This document shows positions 46,288-55,147 of a stretch of 64,000 nucleotides of DNA, piece after piece. Position numbers and translations under genes: made by a program. The notes beneath the pieces are model-generated. The model saw nothing but the letters and a program-made list of their open reading frames with translations. It was not told the DNA's origin and made no database searches. The stretch spans positions 1 through 64,000 of the forward strand of contig JAUIFF010000012.1 of assembly GCA_030429545.1 (NCBI GenBank), written 5' to 3'. How positions within the stretch are numbered: the first letter of the stretch is position 1; the number at the start of each line of letters is the position of its first letter. The DNA comes from Polyangia bacterium. GTDB taxonomy: Bacteria; Myxococcota_A; Polyangia; Nannocystales; Nannocystaceae.

Positions 46288-47199
46288 TCAAAACGCGATG
46301 TGGACCGCAAGACCGTGGGTGCGGCGCGTGAGGATTGGATAGATCCCTGCGACATGTTTTCGCGGTCGGGTGCCGATCACCAGCATCGGGATCCCGGCAG
46401 CCAAACCGACGACGGCAACCCCGGCCCCAACGACAGCCAAAATATTTCCGCTGCGCCCCCGCTTGGTGATGGAGGCGAGCTCAGGGTCGTCGGGTGGGAG
46501 CGTGATGCCCTGTTGCTGGGCCATGTTGATCCGGGCATCCCCGGCCCGTTCCGCCCGCCAGCCAATGACAAGGCCGGTGGCGAGAAGGCCGAGCCCGAGG
46601 ATCCCGACACCGGTGGTGATCCCACCGGCGAGTTGGAGTTTACGTCGAGCGTCCGGCAACGTTTCGTCCTTCGGCTGCGCGACCTCGGCGGGCTGTTGTT
46701 CGGCGGCGCTCGTGCGGGCCAAGTGTTCGGGGTTTTCACAGTCAAAAACCTGTCCTGCGGGCGCGAGCGCATCGAGGTCCTTGCGCAGTGTCTCACGCAC
46801 TTCACTGGCTTTTTGGACATCTCGCGGGATGTCGTCGGCATCGCCGAAGTTGAGTTTGACCTCTTCGATGTAGGCCGCCACGGCCCGTTCGGCGGCGCAC
46901 AGGTGGGTCGGTTGCTCGTCGAGGTTGTGGGCGCTACGCAGGGCCTCGACCTCCATCAACATCATCGAGGCCCGGGCTTCGATGCTCTCGACCGGTAGCA
47001 GCACATAGGCCTCGTGAAAGTAGTTGGCGGCGTCGATAAACGCACCTGCCTCACGGGCCTTGGACCCCTGCTCAAACAACTCGGCAATTTTTTGTTGGTC
47101 GGCCTCGGCCTTGGCCTTTTGCGAGGTTGTCTGGTTTTTGCGGTTGGGCGCGGCCATCAGCGGAGCTGGAACCATGGCGCAGACAACCACCAGCGCCAT
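46288..47199 (-). CDS. Exported protein with helical repeat-like N-terminal domain and two C-terminal membrane segments
   Basis: Encodes 303 aa from the ATG at 47199; a TTG at 47238 would lengthen the signal's basic part and is possible. Signal peptide MALVVVCAMVPAPLMAAP. A TPR-like helical region follows (QQKIAELFEQGSKAREAGAFIDAANYFHEAYVLLP), then two hydrophobic stretches (GGITTGVGILGLGLLATGLVIGW, ILAVVGAGVAVVGLAAGIPMLVIG). Such proteins often accompany Ser/Thr kinase genes in myxobacteria, and this one precedes such a kinase on the same strand. Confidence 0.65.
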   Translation of the reverse strand: MALVVVCAMVPAPLMAAPNRKNQTTSQKAKAEADQQKIAELFEQGSKAREAGAFIDAANYFHEAYVLLPVESIEARASMMLMEVEALRSAHNLDEQPTHLCAAERAVAAYIEEVKLNFGDADDIPRDVQKASEVRETLRKDLDALAPAGQVFDCENPEHLARTSAAEQQPAEVAQPKDETLPDARRKLQLAGGITTGVGILGLGLLATGLVIGWRAERAGDARINMAQQQGITLPPDDPELASITKRGRSGNILAVVGAGVAVVGLAAGIPMLVIGTRPRKHVAGIYPILTRRTHGLAVHIAF

Positions 47200-47395
47200 G
47201 CTCCGATGCCATAAACCACGCTCATGTCGACTGTTCAAGCAAGCCCTCGTTATTGCATTTCGACCCACGTAGGTGCCACCTGACAAGCGTTGGCCCCACA
47301 GGCCGCCCGACAGTGATGAGTATCGTAACAACCTGAGATCAGTGCAAGTCCCGCAAAATTCGCATGGGCGCCGACGCTCTACCTTGCCACTTAAC

Positions 47396-48133
47396 TTATG
47401 TCTCTAAAACCATGTCGGTCGTCAACCCACAGGCGGTTGCGACATCGTCGCGGTAGGCCAGCCAGCGCGTCAAACTCGTTTGCATTGCGGCCATAACCGC
47501 CGCCCGTTGGCCGGCGCCAACGGTATCTAAGATGATTCGCCAGGCCGACGCCCGGTGTGAACCCTCGACTTCGCGGTGAGCTTTCGTGAGCGCGAGATGC
47601 TCGATCGGCAACCCGTAATGCAGCACAAGTGGGTGTTGTGAGAGTGGTGGTGTAGGTCTCTTTGCTGCAGTCCCGTCGATCTCTCCCCGCTCGTAGGGCG
47701 TGCCCTCCAAAAACAACGTGGTGACAGCCGCGGCAACTTCCCACCCCGAACGCTGGGTGGCCTGGTCGAGCCATGCTCGATACGCCGCTGCCTGCGGGAG
47801 CAACGAAACCTCGGCAAAGCGGTCGAGATCCATGCCCAGCCCCCGCGGGTACTCCAAAAACAGTTCGGGGTGCGGACGTCCGGCGACGAGTTGCCCGGTT
47901 TCCTCCTCAAACAGGTTTTCGGCGAGTTCTCGACGGGCCTCGGGATGGGGGCATTGGACGTAGGCCCACCCGAGCATCACCGGAAAATCGCGGACGTAGG
48001 TCGCGTATTCCTGTTCAAAATGTATATGCATTTTATTGGCAGCGACCACTCCGCGGTTGAACAACGGCCATGCCCAGTGGCGCTTGCGCTCCATCACCGC
48101 CAGCAACTGTTCACAAAATTCCGCGCGATCCAT
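47396..48133 (-). CDS. Haem-oxygenase-fold iron-dependent oxygenase (PqqC/TenA-like)
   Basis: Encodes 245 aa from the ATG at 48133 (MDRAEFCEQLL). All-helical, with FEQEYATYVRDFPVMLGWAYVQCP, LAENLFEEETGQ, LPQAAAYRAWLDQ, LEGTPYERGEI and KAHREVEGSHRASAWRIILD. Conserved Glu/His residues in EEETG, EHLALTKAHREVEGSHR and H (FEQEY) could hold a metal, as in the PqqC/CADD-type iron redox enzymes. No pqq genes nearby, so PQQ synthesis is not implied. Confidence 0.68.
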   Translation of the reverse strand: MDRAEFCEQLLAVMERKRHWAWPLFNRGVVAANKMHIHFEQEYATYVRDFPVMLGWAYVQCPHPEARRELAENLFEEETGQLVAGRPHPELFLEYPRGLGMDLDRFAEVSLLPQAAAYRAWLDQATQRSGWEVAAAVTTLFLEGTPYERGEIDGTAAKRPTPPLSQHPLVLHYGLPIEHLALTKAHREVEGSHRASAWRIILDTVGAGQRAAVMAAMQTSLTRWLAYRDDVATACGLTTDMVLET

Positions 48134-48204
48134 GGGGTGACCATAGCAAACCAAACGCCATTGCCGAATCAATCGACAAGGGCGCGGCCGTGCTCAGCTA
48201 AAGG

Positions 48205-51159
48205 CTATGCTTCGCCATCGTTGGCGTCGGGTTTTTCGTAGGCATCGGTATCGGTCGGGACATTGATCAACGCCGACTCAGGCAACGGCGGCAATGGCGA
48301 GGAAAACTCCTGGGGGTCGTCAGGCCACCCGTCGTAGTACTTGGGGAGCGCTTCGAGCTGCCGAGCGAGCGACTCAACCCACTGCTCCATATCGCTTGGA
48401 CGGGCTTTTCGGTCCTTGTCGAGGGCCGCTAAAAACGCCTCGTCGACGGTACTTGGCACGCTGGGCAGGTAGGTACTCGGCGGCTTTGGTTGCTTATACA
48501 ACACTTCGGCGCAGATCCGTGTATATCCCTCGACCTCAACCACGCGGTGCCCGGTGAGCAGCTCGTAGCACACGCTCGCCAAACTGTAGAGGTCGCTGCG
48601 CGGGTCGAGTTCCCAACCCATCAATTGCTCGGGCGACATGTACATCGGTGTGCCCATCACCATGCCGGTTTGGGTGAGGGTCATATTGTCGATCGCGGTC
48701 GACTTGGCCAGGCCAAAGTCGAGAATTTTGATGGCATAGCCGCTGTCGCCGGTGATCACAAAAATGTTCTCGGGCTTGATGTCGCGGTGGATGACCTTGG
48801 CCCGGTGCGCCGCCGTGAGAGCCGCCCAGCCCTGGCGCAACACCCAAGCAACTTGATCGGGGCGGGCGGGCCCATAGGTCGCAAGCAAGTCGGCGAGGTC
48901 GCTACCGACGAGCTTTTCCATCACCAGGTAGGTCGACCCATCGGCGAGCTCGCCAAAGTCGTGGAGTGCGATCACACCGGGGTGGGAGATGCGGGCGATG
49001 GTCTTGGCCTCCTGGACCAGTCGCAGCTGTACGGTTTCGTCGCGCAGGTGCTCGCCGCGAATGATCTTGATGGCGACCTCGCGATCGAGCCGCTCGTCGT
49101 GGGCCTCAAACACACGACCCATGCCACCCTGCCCTAAAAACCGACTCAGGCGGTAACGGCCGTGAAAGCGGTAGGGTGTCGACAACGGCTTGAGGCGCCC
49201 ACCGTCGTAGCCACAACGCCGCGCAGAGACGGGGTAACACCGGCGACAGGCTGTACACATTTGCAACTGCTCGTCGCCGTCTTTGGCCTTGGCCGCCTGT
49301 TTTCGTTGTGTCTGCAATAAATCATTTTGTATGCGCAAATTCTCGAATTCGAGGGCGGCCCCGACCTGACGGGCATAGCTCGACAGCAGCCGGCGCTCGT
49401 CAACATCCCACGGGGCACCGCGCCCACAGACCAACACCGCACCCAACGGGTCGCCCTCGCTACTGCTGAGGCCGACAAGCGTGTTGCCGTCCTGCTCGCG
49501 CGGTTCACCGGCCCGGGCAGTGTCGTTGATAAGCTCGAGTGTGGGTACGGGTGCTCGCACACCACGACCGGCGAGGGTTACGACCTGGCCATCGTCCTCG
49601 AGTTTGAACACCTTGACGGCAGTTGCCCCGAGGCAGCGACTGAGCTCGGACGCGGTCGAGGAGAGCCAATCGCCACGCTCGGTGGTCTCGCCCGCTTCGG
49701 CCGGCGGGGCCGCAGGCACGGGCTCGGCGGGGCTTGGAGCCGCACCAGGCTCGGGGACCTGGGGCCGGGGCGATGGCACCCGCGGCGAGTTGTATGTACG
49801 TACAAGACGAATGGCTGTCAGCACAACGCCCGTCAGTAACCCGCCGATCACCATCCACAACAACCATCCGACCGCCCCCCCTGCCCCGTTGGCCTGGCGT
49901 GTCCAGGTTTGCGGGCTGCCGACCAACTCCCAGGGGCCGCCGGACAAACTCGCCATGAGTTCAAACGTATACGTCCCGCTCGGTAAACCGCTGTAGTGGA
50001 TCGAACGGGTCTCGCCGACTTCCCGCCAATCGGGGTCGAACCCGGTGAGGCGGTGGCGAAACCGTAGCCCCGTGCGGTTGGAAAACGTCGGTGCCGAAAA
50101 CTCGACTGCGACCGAGTGAACCTCGGCTCCGATCTGCAACGTCCCCTGCTCGTCGACCGCCGCCGGCTGACCGTCGAATCGATACCCCCGTAGCTGGATA
50201 GGCGGAGGGGCAAATACCGGGGGCTCGTCGAGACGATCGATTGTGCCTTCCGCAGAACCTATCCACAGGCCCCCTTCGTGGTCTTCGCCAAGCGCTGTGA
50301 CCCGAGGCGAGGACAACCCGGCCCCGCCACTGAGGTGCTCAAACGTCCCGTTGGCGTAGCGGTAGAGACCGCGGTCACCAACGCCGACCCACAAACTCCC
50401 GATACTATCTGAGTACAACGTGTTGACCGGGCCATCGGCGTAGTCCTCACGCCCGCGGTAGGTCCGAACCTCACCGTTTTGCATGCGGTTGAGCCCGGCT
50501 CCGGTACCGACCCAGATGTCGTCCGGGCCAACCGCCTGCAGGCTCAAAATCGACTTCGAGAGCAACCCCTGTTCGGTGTTAAAAATCCGCTGGGAGCCGG
50601 CCTGTAGGTCGCGGTTGAGCAGTCCCTCGCTGGTGCCGATCCACAGCGACTGTCCAGCCTGTCCAAGGCTGGTAATCGTCCCGGCCGGCCCCTCGGCGAG
50701 CACCTGTTCGCTGCCGCTTGCAACCTCGGACACCCGCACGGCGGTCGCCGCAAACACGCCGGCCGGACTCGATGTAACAGCAACGATCCGACCTCCAGTG
50801 AACGCGGTTGGCTGCGGCGCGTCCGAGCCGAGGGCCAGGCGCAACAACCCGCGTTCGGTACCGATCCACAGCGTGCCAGCCCGATCGGTGGCCAATGCCG
50901 TGACCACCTCCGACGTCGGCAACAACATCCGCCGATGGGTGCCGTCGTAGCGAATGAGTCCGAGGTGGGAGGCCAACCACAAAAACCCATCCGGGGTTTG
51001 GACAAGCGCTGCGGTTGGCGTTGGCGGCGGGTCGACGGCAGCTGTCCACTCGAGCAGGCGGTAGCGGGTCACCGGTTTTTTTGGGTCGAGGGCCGACGCG
51101 GTCGAGACCCACGACAACACCAGCGAGCCAGCAGTGACTGCCACTAACCTGCGCCGCAT
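48205..51159 (-). CDS. Hybrid sensor Ser/Thr kinase: two-component propeller, Y_Y_Y, TM, GAF, kinase
   Basis: Encodes 984 aa from the ATG at 51159. Order of parts: signal peptide (MRRRLVAVTAGSLVLSWVSTASA); about six Reg_prop blades (DGFLWLASHLGLIRYDG, AGTLWIGTERGLLRL, DDIWVGTGAGLNRM, IGSLWVGVGDRGLYRY, EGGLWIGSAEGTIDRL); a Y_Y_Y-type sandwich (FRHRLTGFDPDWREVG, YSGLPSGTYTFELMAS); a membrane segment near 428-452; a Pro/Ala linker; a GAF-like domain near 495-625 (ALEFENLRIQNDLLQTQ at its end); a four-Cys knuckle (CTACRRCYPVSARRC); and a complete kinase domain near 668-940 (LGQGGMGRVFEAHD, HRDIKPEN, DFGLAK, GTPMYMSPEQ). Reg_prop/Y_Y_Y sensors normally head histidine kinases of glycan-sensing two-component systems; here the output is a Ser/Thr kinase. 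Confidence 0.9.
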   Translation of the reverse strand: MRRRLVAVTAGSLVLSWVSTASALDPKKPVTRYRLLEWTAAVDPPPTPTAALVQTPDGFLWLASHLGLIRYDGTHRRMLLPTSEVVTALATDRAGTLWIGTERGLLRLALGSDAPQPTAFTGGRIVAVTSSPAGVFAATAVRVSEVASGSEQVLAEGPAGTITSLGQAGQSLWIGTSEGLLNRDLQAGSQRIFNTEQGLLSKSILSLQAVGPDDIWVGTGAGLNRMQNGEVRTYRGREDYADGPVNTLYSDSIGSLWVGVGDRGLYRYANGTFEHLSGGAGLSSPRVTALGEDHEGGLWIGSAEGTIDRLDEPPVFAPPPIQLRGYRFDGQPAAVDEQGTLQIGAEVHSVAVEFSAPTFSNRTGLRFRHRLTGFDPDWREVGETRSIHYSGLPSGTYTFELMASLSGGPWELVGSPQTWTRQANGAGGAVGWLLWMVIGGLLTGVVLTAIRLVRTYNSPRVPSPRPQVPEPGAAPSPAEPVPAAPPAEAGETTERGDWLSSTASELSRCLGATAVKVFKLEDDGQVVTLAGRGVRAPVPTLELINDTARAGEPREQDGNTLVGLSSSEGDPLGAVLVCGRGAPWDVDERRLLSSYARQVGAALEFENLRIQNDLLQTQRKQAAKAKDGDEQLQMCTACRRCYPVSARRCGYDGGRLKPLSTPYRFHGRYRLSRFLGQGGMGRVFEAHDERLDREVAIKIIRGEHLRDETVQLRLVQEAKTIARISHPGVIALHDFGELADGSTYLVMEKLVGSDLADLLATYGPARPDQVAWVLRQGWAALTAAHRAKVIHRDIKPENIFVITGDSGYAIKILDFGLAKSTAIDNMTLTQTGMVMGTPMYMSPEQLMGWELDPRSDLYSLASVCYELLTGHRVVEVEGYTRICAEVLYKQPKPPSTYLPSVPSTVDEAFLAALDKDRKARPSDMEQWVESLARQLEALPKYYDGWPDDPQEFSSPLPPLPESALINVPTDTDAYEKPDANDGEA

Positions 51160-51332
51160 CAGCCCGCGCCGAGTCCGGGTTCCCACGCGGTGATTGTGCC
51201 GTGTGCTCGCCTGCTGACAAAGCCATCGCAGGGTGCGAAGTTGCACATACGACTATCGCTTTTGAAACGTGCACTTCGCCCGACTTGAGCTGTGCCCCCG
51301 CAATTTTCTCCAAGCCACCAACAAACACCCGG

Positions 51333-52463
51333 CTATCGATGTTTTGAGTTTTTTCCGGCGTCTAGGGCTGTGTGGCGATCGCTAGCACCGTGACTGGCCA
51401 GCGCTACCCCGCACAACTTCATGAGCAAGCGGGCGCCGACGTTGGCATCCCACTCGTCCCAGCCCGGGGCCGGAAACGTTGGTGGCGGCGCAACTTCGAC
51501 GAGGTCAAAGCCAACGACACGCCTGCCGGAGGCGACCAACTCCACGAGCAACTCGGTGACGTGTTCGTAGCGCAGGCCACCCGGTACCGGCGTGCCGGTG
51601 TTTGGGCAGTAGGACGGATCGAGGCCGTCGATATCAAACGAGACGTACACATCGCGCGGGAGCTTGTCGACAATCTCGCCCACCACCGCGTGCCACGATT
51701 CGCCGCGAAACAACCGGCGGTGAAGATCGTGGGCAAAAAACGTATCGACCCGTGGCTCCCGGTCAATACGCGCAGCCTCGGCCTCGCCGAGGTCGCGAAT
51801 CCCTACCTGGACAAGCCGTTGCAGGTTTGGCACCTGCCGCAGGGCGTTGTCCATGATGCTGGCATGGGACTGGGTAAAGCCCTCGTACGCGACCCGGAGG
51901 TCGGCATGGGCGTCGATGTGCAGCACGCCAAAACCCCCGGGCAGGCGCTCGCCAACTGCCATGAGTGCTCCGAGCGGCACACTGTGGTCGCCACCGAGTA
52001 TCCCGACGATCTGCCCGCGGTCGAGCCGTTGTGAAACTTGCTGATACACCCAATCTTGAAGTTCGCGGCAGCCGGCGTTGATCTGTGCCAGCAAGCTGCT
52101 GTCGGCCCCCTCGGCGATCACCCGACATGCCAACTCGCACAGGTGCCCATGGGATTTGGCCAGCTGAGGGCAAAACTCCCCCATGTGTATGCCGTAGGCC
52201 CAGGGATGGGCGAGCCCGAGTGCACGCAGCTGCGGGTCGTAGAGATCGACCTGGACGCTCGCTGCACGGATCGCTGCGGGCCCGTGCTGGGTGCCACGAC
52301 CGTAGCTGGTGGTGACTTCCCACGGGACCGGCAAAATAACCACCGACGCGTCGTCCTCGGCAAAATCGAGCCCAAACAGGCTGTCTTCGCCGGCCGGCTC
52401 GTCCGGGTCGATACCAGAGACGTCAGGAGAGCGCAGCTGTACGCGAAGGTTCGACATCGTCAT
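51333..52463 (-). CDS. Arginase/agmatinase/formiminoglutamase superfamily hydrolase
   Basis: Encodes 376 aa from the ATG at 52463 (MTMSNLRV; ATG 52457 is an alternative). The di-manganese motifs are complete: GGDHS, HIDAHADLR, and SFDIDGLDPSY followed by TPVPGGL. It hydrolyses a guanidino or formimino group to release urea or a related product. The superfamily member cannot be separated by sequence alone; GTQHGPAAIRAAS and a long central insertion (ELQDWVYQQVSQRLDRGQ) recall agmatinase-like proteins. No polyamine genes are beside it. Confidence 0.85.
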   Translation of the reverse strand: MTMSNLRVQLRSPDVSGIDPDEPAGEDSLFGLDFAEDDASVVILPVPWEVTTSYGRGTQHGPAAIRAASVQVDLYDPQLRALGLAHPWAYGIHMGEFCPQLAKSHGHLCELACRVIAEGADSSLLAQINAGCRELQDWVYQQVSQRLDRGQIVGILGGDHSVPLGALMAVGERLPGGFGVLHIDAHADLRVAYEGFTQSHASIMDNALRQVPNLQRLVQVGIRDLGEAEAARIDREPRVDTFFAHDLHRRLFRGESWHAVVGEIVDKLPRDVYVSFDIDGLDPSYCPNTGTPVPGGLRYEHVTELLVELVASGRRVVGFDLVEVAPPPTFPAPGWDEWDANVGARLLMKLCGVALASHGASDRHTALDAGKNSKHR

Positions 52464-52514
52464 GCGGGCATACTTTATCGGCCCGCGCGGCAGCAAGCCG
52501 TTGGCCCGCGCGAT

Positions 52515-52547
52515 CTATCACCTAACTATCACCTAACTATCACCTAA
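52515..52547. repeat. 11-bp triple tandem repeat
   Basis: CTATCACCTAA is repeated exactly three times. It lies between the starts and ends of the arginase-family gene and phoU and shows no open reading frame of its own. Confidence 0.95.
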
Positions 52548-52583
52548 CTGGCAGTAACCGCCGGCGTACCGACCTGCGTCAAC

Positions 52584-53294
52584 TCAGGACGCGGGCACGT
52601 CGAGCTTGCCGTAGTGGCGAATATCGGTGCCGCGGATCATGAACACCACCAGCTCCGCGAGGTTGGTTGTATGGTCACCCATACGCTCGAGCCATTTGGC
52701 GACCGACTGAATGTGGATGAGTGCGTGCAAACGAACCTCGGGTGCGGTCGGCATTTCGGCGAGCAGCTCGCGAAACGTCTGGTGGTAGAGCTCGTCGATC
52801 TCGTCGTCGCGGGCAATCACCTCGCGGGCCTTGGCCGCGTCTTTGTTGATGAAGGCATCGATCGCGTCGCTGATCATCGACTGCACAAGCTCCGCCATCC
52901 GCGGAATATGCTCGTGAATCCGAATTGTGCTGGGGGTCTTGCTGAGGTCGATCGCCCGCTCGGCGATGTTGACCGCGAGGTCGCCAATGCGTTCGAGGTC
53001 GGTCACCATCTTCAGCGCAAACGTAATAAAACGCAGGTCTGAGGCCATTGGCTGGCGTTTGGCAAGGATCAGCAGGCACAGCTCGTCGATGTCGATCTCG
53101 GCCTGGTTGACCTTGTGGTCCTCCTCGATCGTCGCCCGCCCCAGATCGCCGCTGCGCTCCGATAACGCGGCCATCGCATGGGCAATCATCTGCTCCACTC
53201 GACCTGCCATTAAAGTCAGGTTTTTACGCAGGGTCTGGAGTTCGTGCTCGTAGGCACTATCGGTGTGTCGGGGCATCCGTGAGGCGTCAGCCAT
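52584..53294 (-). CDS. phoU: Phosphate transport regulator PhoU
   Basis: Encodes 236 aa from the ATG at 53294. All-helical with two PhoU repeats: EHELQTLRKNLTLMAGRVEQMIAHAM, then ASDLRFITFALKMVTDLERIGDLAVNIAE (E/D-x4-D metal-cluster motif LERIGD), and IPRMAELVQSMISDAID with AKWLERMGDHTTNLAELVVFMIRG, the second cluster motif. PhoU binds the Pst transporter and PhoR to repress the Pho regulon when phosphate is plentiful. It is last in the pstSCAB-phoU cluster, about 95 bp after pstB. Confidence 0.95.
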   Translation of the reverse strand: MADASRMPRHTDSAYEHELQTLRKNLTLMAGRVEQMIAHAMAALSERSGDLGRATIEEDHKVNQAEIDIDELCLLILAKRQPMASDLRFITFALKMVTDLERIGDLAVNIAERAIDLSKTPSTIRIHEHIPRMAELVQSMISDAIDAFINKDAAKAREVIARDDEIDELYHQTFRELLAEMPTAPEVRLHALIHIQSVAKWLERMGDHTTNLAELVVFMIRGTDIRHYGKLDVPAS

Positions 53295-53388
53295 GATACG
53301 CAACTTCTTTGGGTGAGAACCACTGACTTTATCGCGCTGGACTATCCCTGCGCAAACCTGTCCCTTTGGACAACAACGCTGATCAGCG

Positions 53389-54165
53389 TTAACCGAACTT
53401 GCCGGTGATGTAATCTTCGGTGCGTTTGTCGGCCGGAGCCGTAAACAGCGAATCGGTTTCGCTGTACTCAACGAGGTCACCCTGCAAGAAAAACGCTGTC
53501 CTATCAGACACACGGGCCGCTTGCTGCATGTTGTGGGTGACGATGACAATCGTGTAATGGTCGCGCAGACTGTGGAGCAGGTCCTCGATACGCGCAGTAG
53601 CGATCGGGTCGAGAGCAGAACACGGCTCGTCCATCAGCAGGACCTCGGGCTCAACCGCGAGCGCCCGGGCGATGCACAACCGCTGCTGTTGGCCGCCCGA
53701 AAGACTGACCCCGCGCGCGTTGAGCTTGTCCTTGACCTCTTCCCACAGGGCCGCGCCTCGCAGCGCCCGCTCAACGATCTCGCTGCCGCTGCGCCCGGCC
53801 GCGGGCTTGGCCCCGGTGAGCCGCAGGCCGGCGAGGACGTTCTCGCGGATGCTCATCATCGGAAATGGGTTGGGTTTTTGAAACACCATGCCGACCCGCC
53901 GCCGCACGAGCACGGGATCGATGTTGCCCCCGTAAATGTCGACGCCGTCGAGCTCAACCGTGCCCTTCATGCCGGCGATTGGCATGAACTCGTGCATCCG
54001 GTTGAGACAGCGGATAAACGTCGACTTGCCGCAGCCCGAGGGACCGATGATGGCGGTGACCCGATGCTGTGGAATCGCCATCGACACCGACTTGATAACC
54101 GTGTTGTCGCCATACCAGGCGGACAGGTCAGTCACGTTGATCTTGGTCACGGTCCCCTGAGACAT
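53389..54165 (-). CDS. pstB: Phosphate ABC transporter ATPase PstB
   Basis: Encodes 258 aa from the ATG at 54165 (MSQGTVTKINVTDLSAWYG); an in-frame ATG at 54225 would add 20 residues. All ATPase motifs are present: Walker A GPSGCGKST, Q-loop VFQKPNPF, signature LSGGQQQR, Walker B VLLMDEPCSALDP and the switch His in VTHNMQQ. The word NPFPMS-like NPFPMMSI is typical of PstB. It powers phosphate uptake together with PstA and PstC. Confidence 0.97.
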   Translation of the reverse strand: MSQGTVTKINVTDLSAWYGDNTVIKSVSMAIPQHRVTAIIGPSGCGKSTFIRCLNRMHEFMPIAGMKGTVELDGVDIYGGNIDPVLVRRRVGMVFQKPNPFPMMSIRENVLAGLRLTGAKPAAGRSGSEIVERALRGAALWEEVKDKLNARGVSLSGGQQQRLCIARALAVEPEVLLMDEPCSALDPIATARIEDLLHSLRDHYTIVIVTHNMQQAARVSDRTAFFLQGDLVEYSETDSLFTAPADKRTEDYITGKFG

Positions 54166-54239
54166 GCTGCGCTCTGCGTTACTGGTCCGGTAGGTGTTGA
54201 CGGGGGGATGGCTCGCTGTCGGCATAATCGCTATAGCTG

Positions 54240-55145
54240 CTATCGCGTGCGGGTTTGGAAACGGTTACGCAACAACACGGCCACGCCGTTGAGGACCAAG
54301 AGGGTCGCCAACAACACCACGATACCTGCTGCTGCATCGATTTTAAATCCGTCCTGGGGACGCCCAACCCAGTTGAAGATTTGGATTGGCAGGGCGGTAA
54401 AGGCCGCCTGGAGGCCGTCTGGCAAAAAGTCGACGTAGGTCAATGCACCCAACACGATAAGCGGGGCAGCCTCGCCGATGGCCCGGCTGATCGCCAGGAT
54501 CGAGCCGGTCAAGATCCCCGGCAGCGACAGCGGCAAGACGACGGAGCGGGTGACCTGCCAGCGGGTCGCGCCGAGGGCGAGGCCGGCCTCCCGCATGCCG
54601 CGGGGGACGGTGCGAAGGGCCTCGCGTGAGGACATAATGACGATCGGCAAGACCAACAGTGCCATCGTTAGGGCGCCCGCCAACAGGCTGCGTCCGAGCA
54701 TCAATGTACGTGCAAACATCTCGAGGCCGAGCAGGCCGTAGATGATCGAGGGCACCCCCGCGAGGTTGGCAATGTTGACCTCGATAAGCTGGGATAACCG
54801 ACCTTTTTTGCCGTATTCCTCGAGGTAGACGGCCGTGCCCACACCCACCGGTAGGGCGATCGCGGCTGTCAGTGAAATCAGGTAGAGGCTGCCGACCAGG
54901 CCGGGCAAGATGCCGGCGTCCTCGGGTTTGCGCGAGGGGTAGCTGGTTAGAAATTGCCAGTCGAGCCGCGCCAACCCGTCGACACAGACATCGGCGACGA
55001 GGTAGCAAAGCAGGGCAAACGGCAAAATCACGGCCGTCATGCACAGCCCGGCAAACGCCCGTTCGAGCAGCCGTGACGGGGGCTTGGTCCGCGGCGCCAG
55101 AAGTGACGGACGGTCTGGGGAAGCTGCAGATACACCGTTGGCCAT
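54240..55145 (-). CDS. pstA: Phosphate ABC transporter permease PstA
   Basis: Encodes 301 aa with about six membrane segments. The inner-membrane permease motif is visible in AALAVPVGVGTAVYLEEYG-like text (ALPVGVGTAVYLEEYGKKG), GVPSIIYGLLGLEMF and the coupling loop EALRTVPRGMREAGLALGATRWQ. It pairs with PstC to form the phosphate channel. The start is 2 bp before the pstC stop, so translation is coupled. Confidence 0.95.
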   Translation of the reverse strand: MANGVSAASPDRPSLLAPRTKPPSRLLERAFAGLCMTAVILPFALLCYLVADVCVDGLARLDWQFLTSYPSRKPEDAGILPGLVGSLYLISLTAAIALPVGVGTAVYLEEYGKKGRLSQLIEVNIANLAGVPSIIYGLLGLEMFARTLMLGRSLLAGALTMALLVLPIVIMSSREALRTVPRGMREAGLALGATRWQVTRSVVLPLSLPGILTGSILAISRAIGEAAPLIVLGALTYVDFLPDGLQAAFTALPIQIFNWVGRPQDGFKIDAAAGIVVLLATLLVLNGVAVLLRNRFQTRTR

Positions 55146-55147
55146 GG

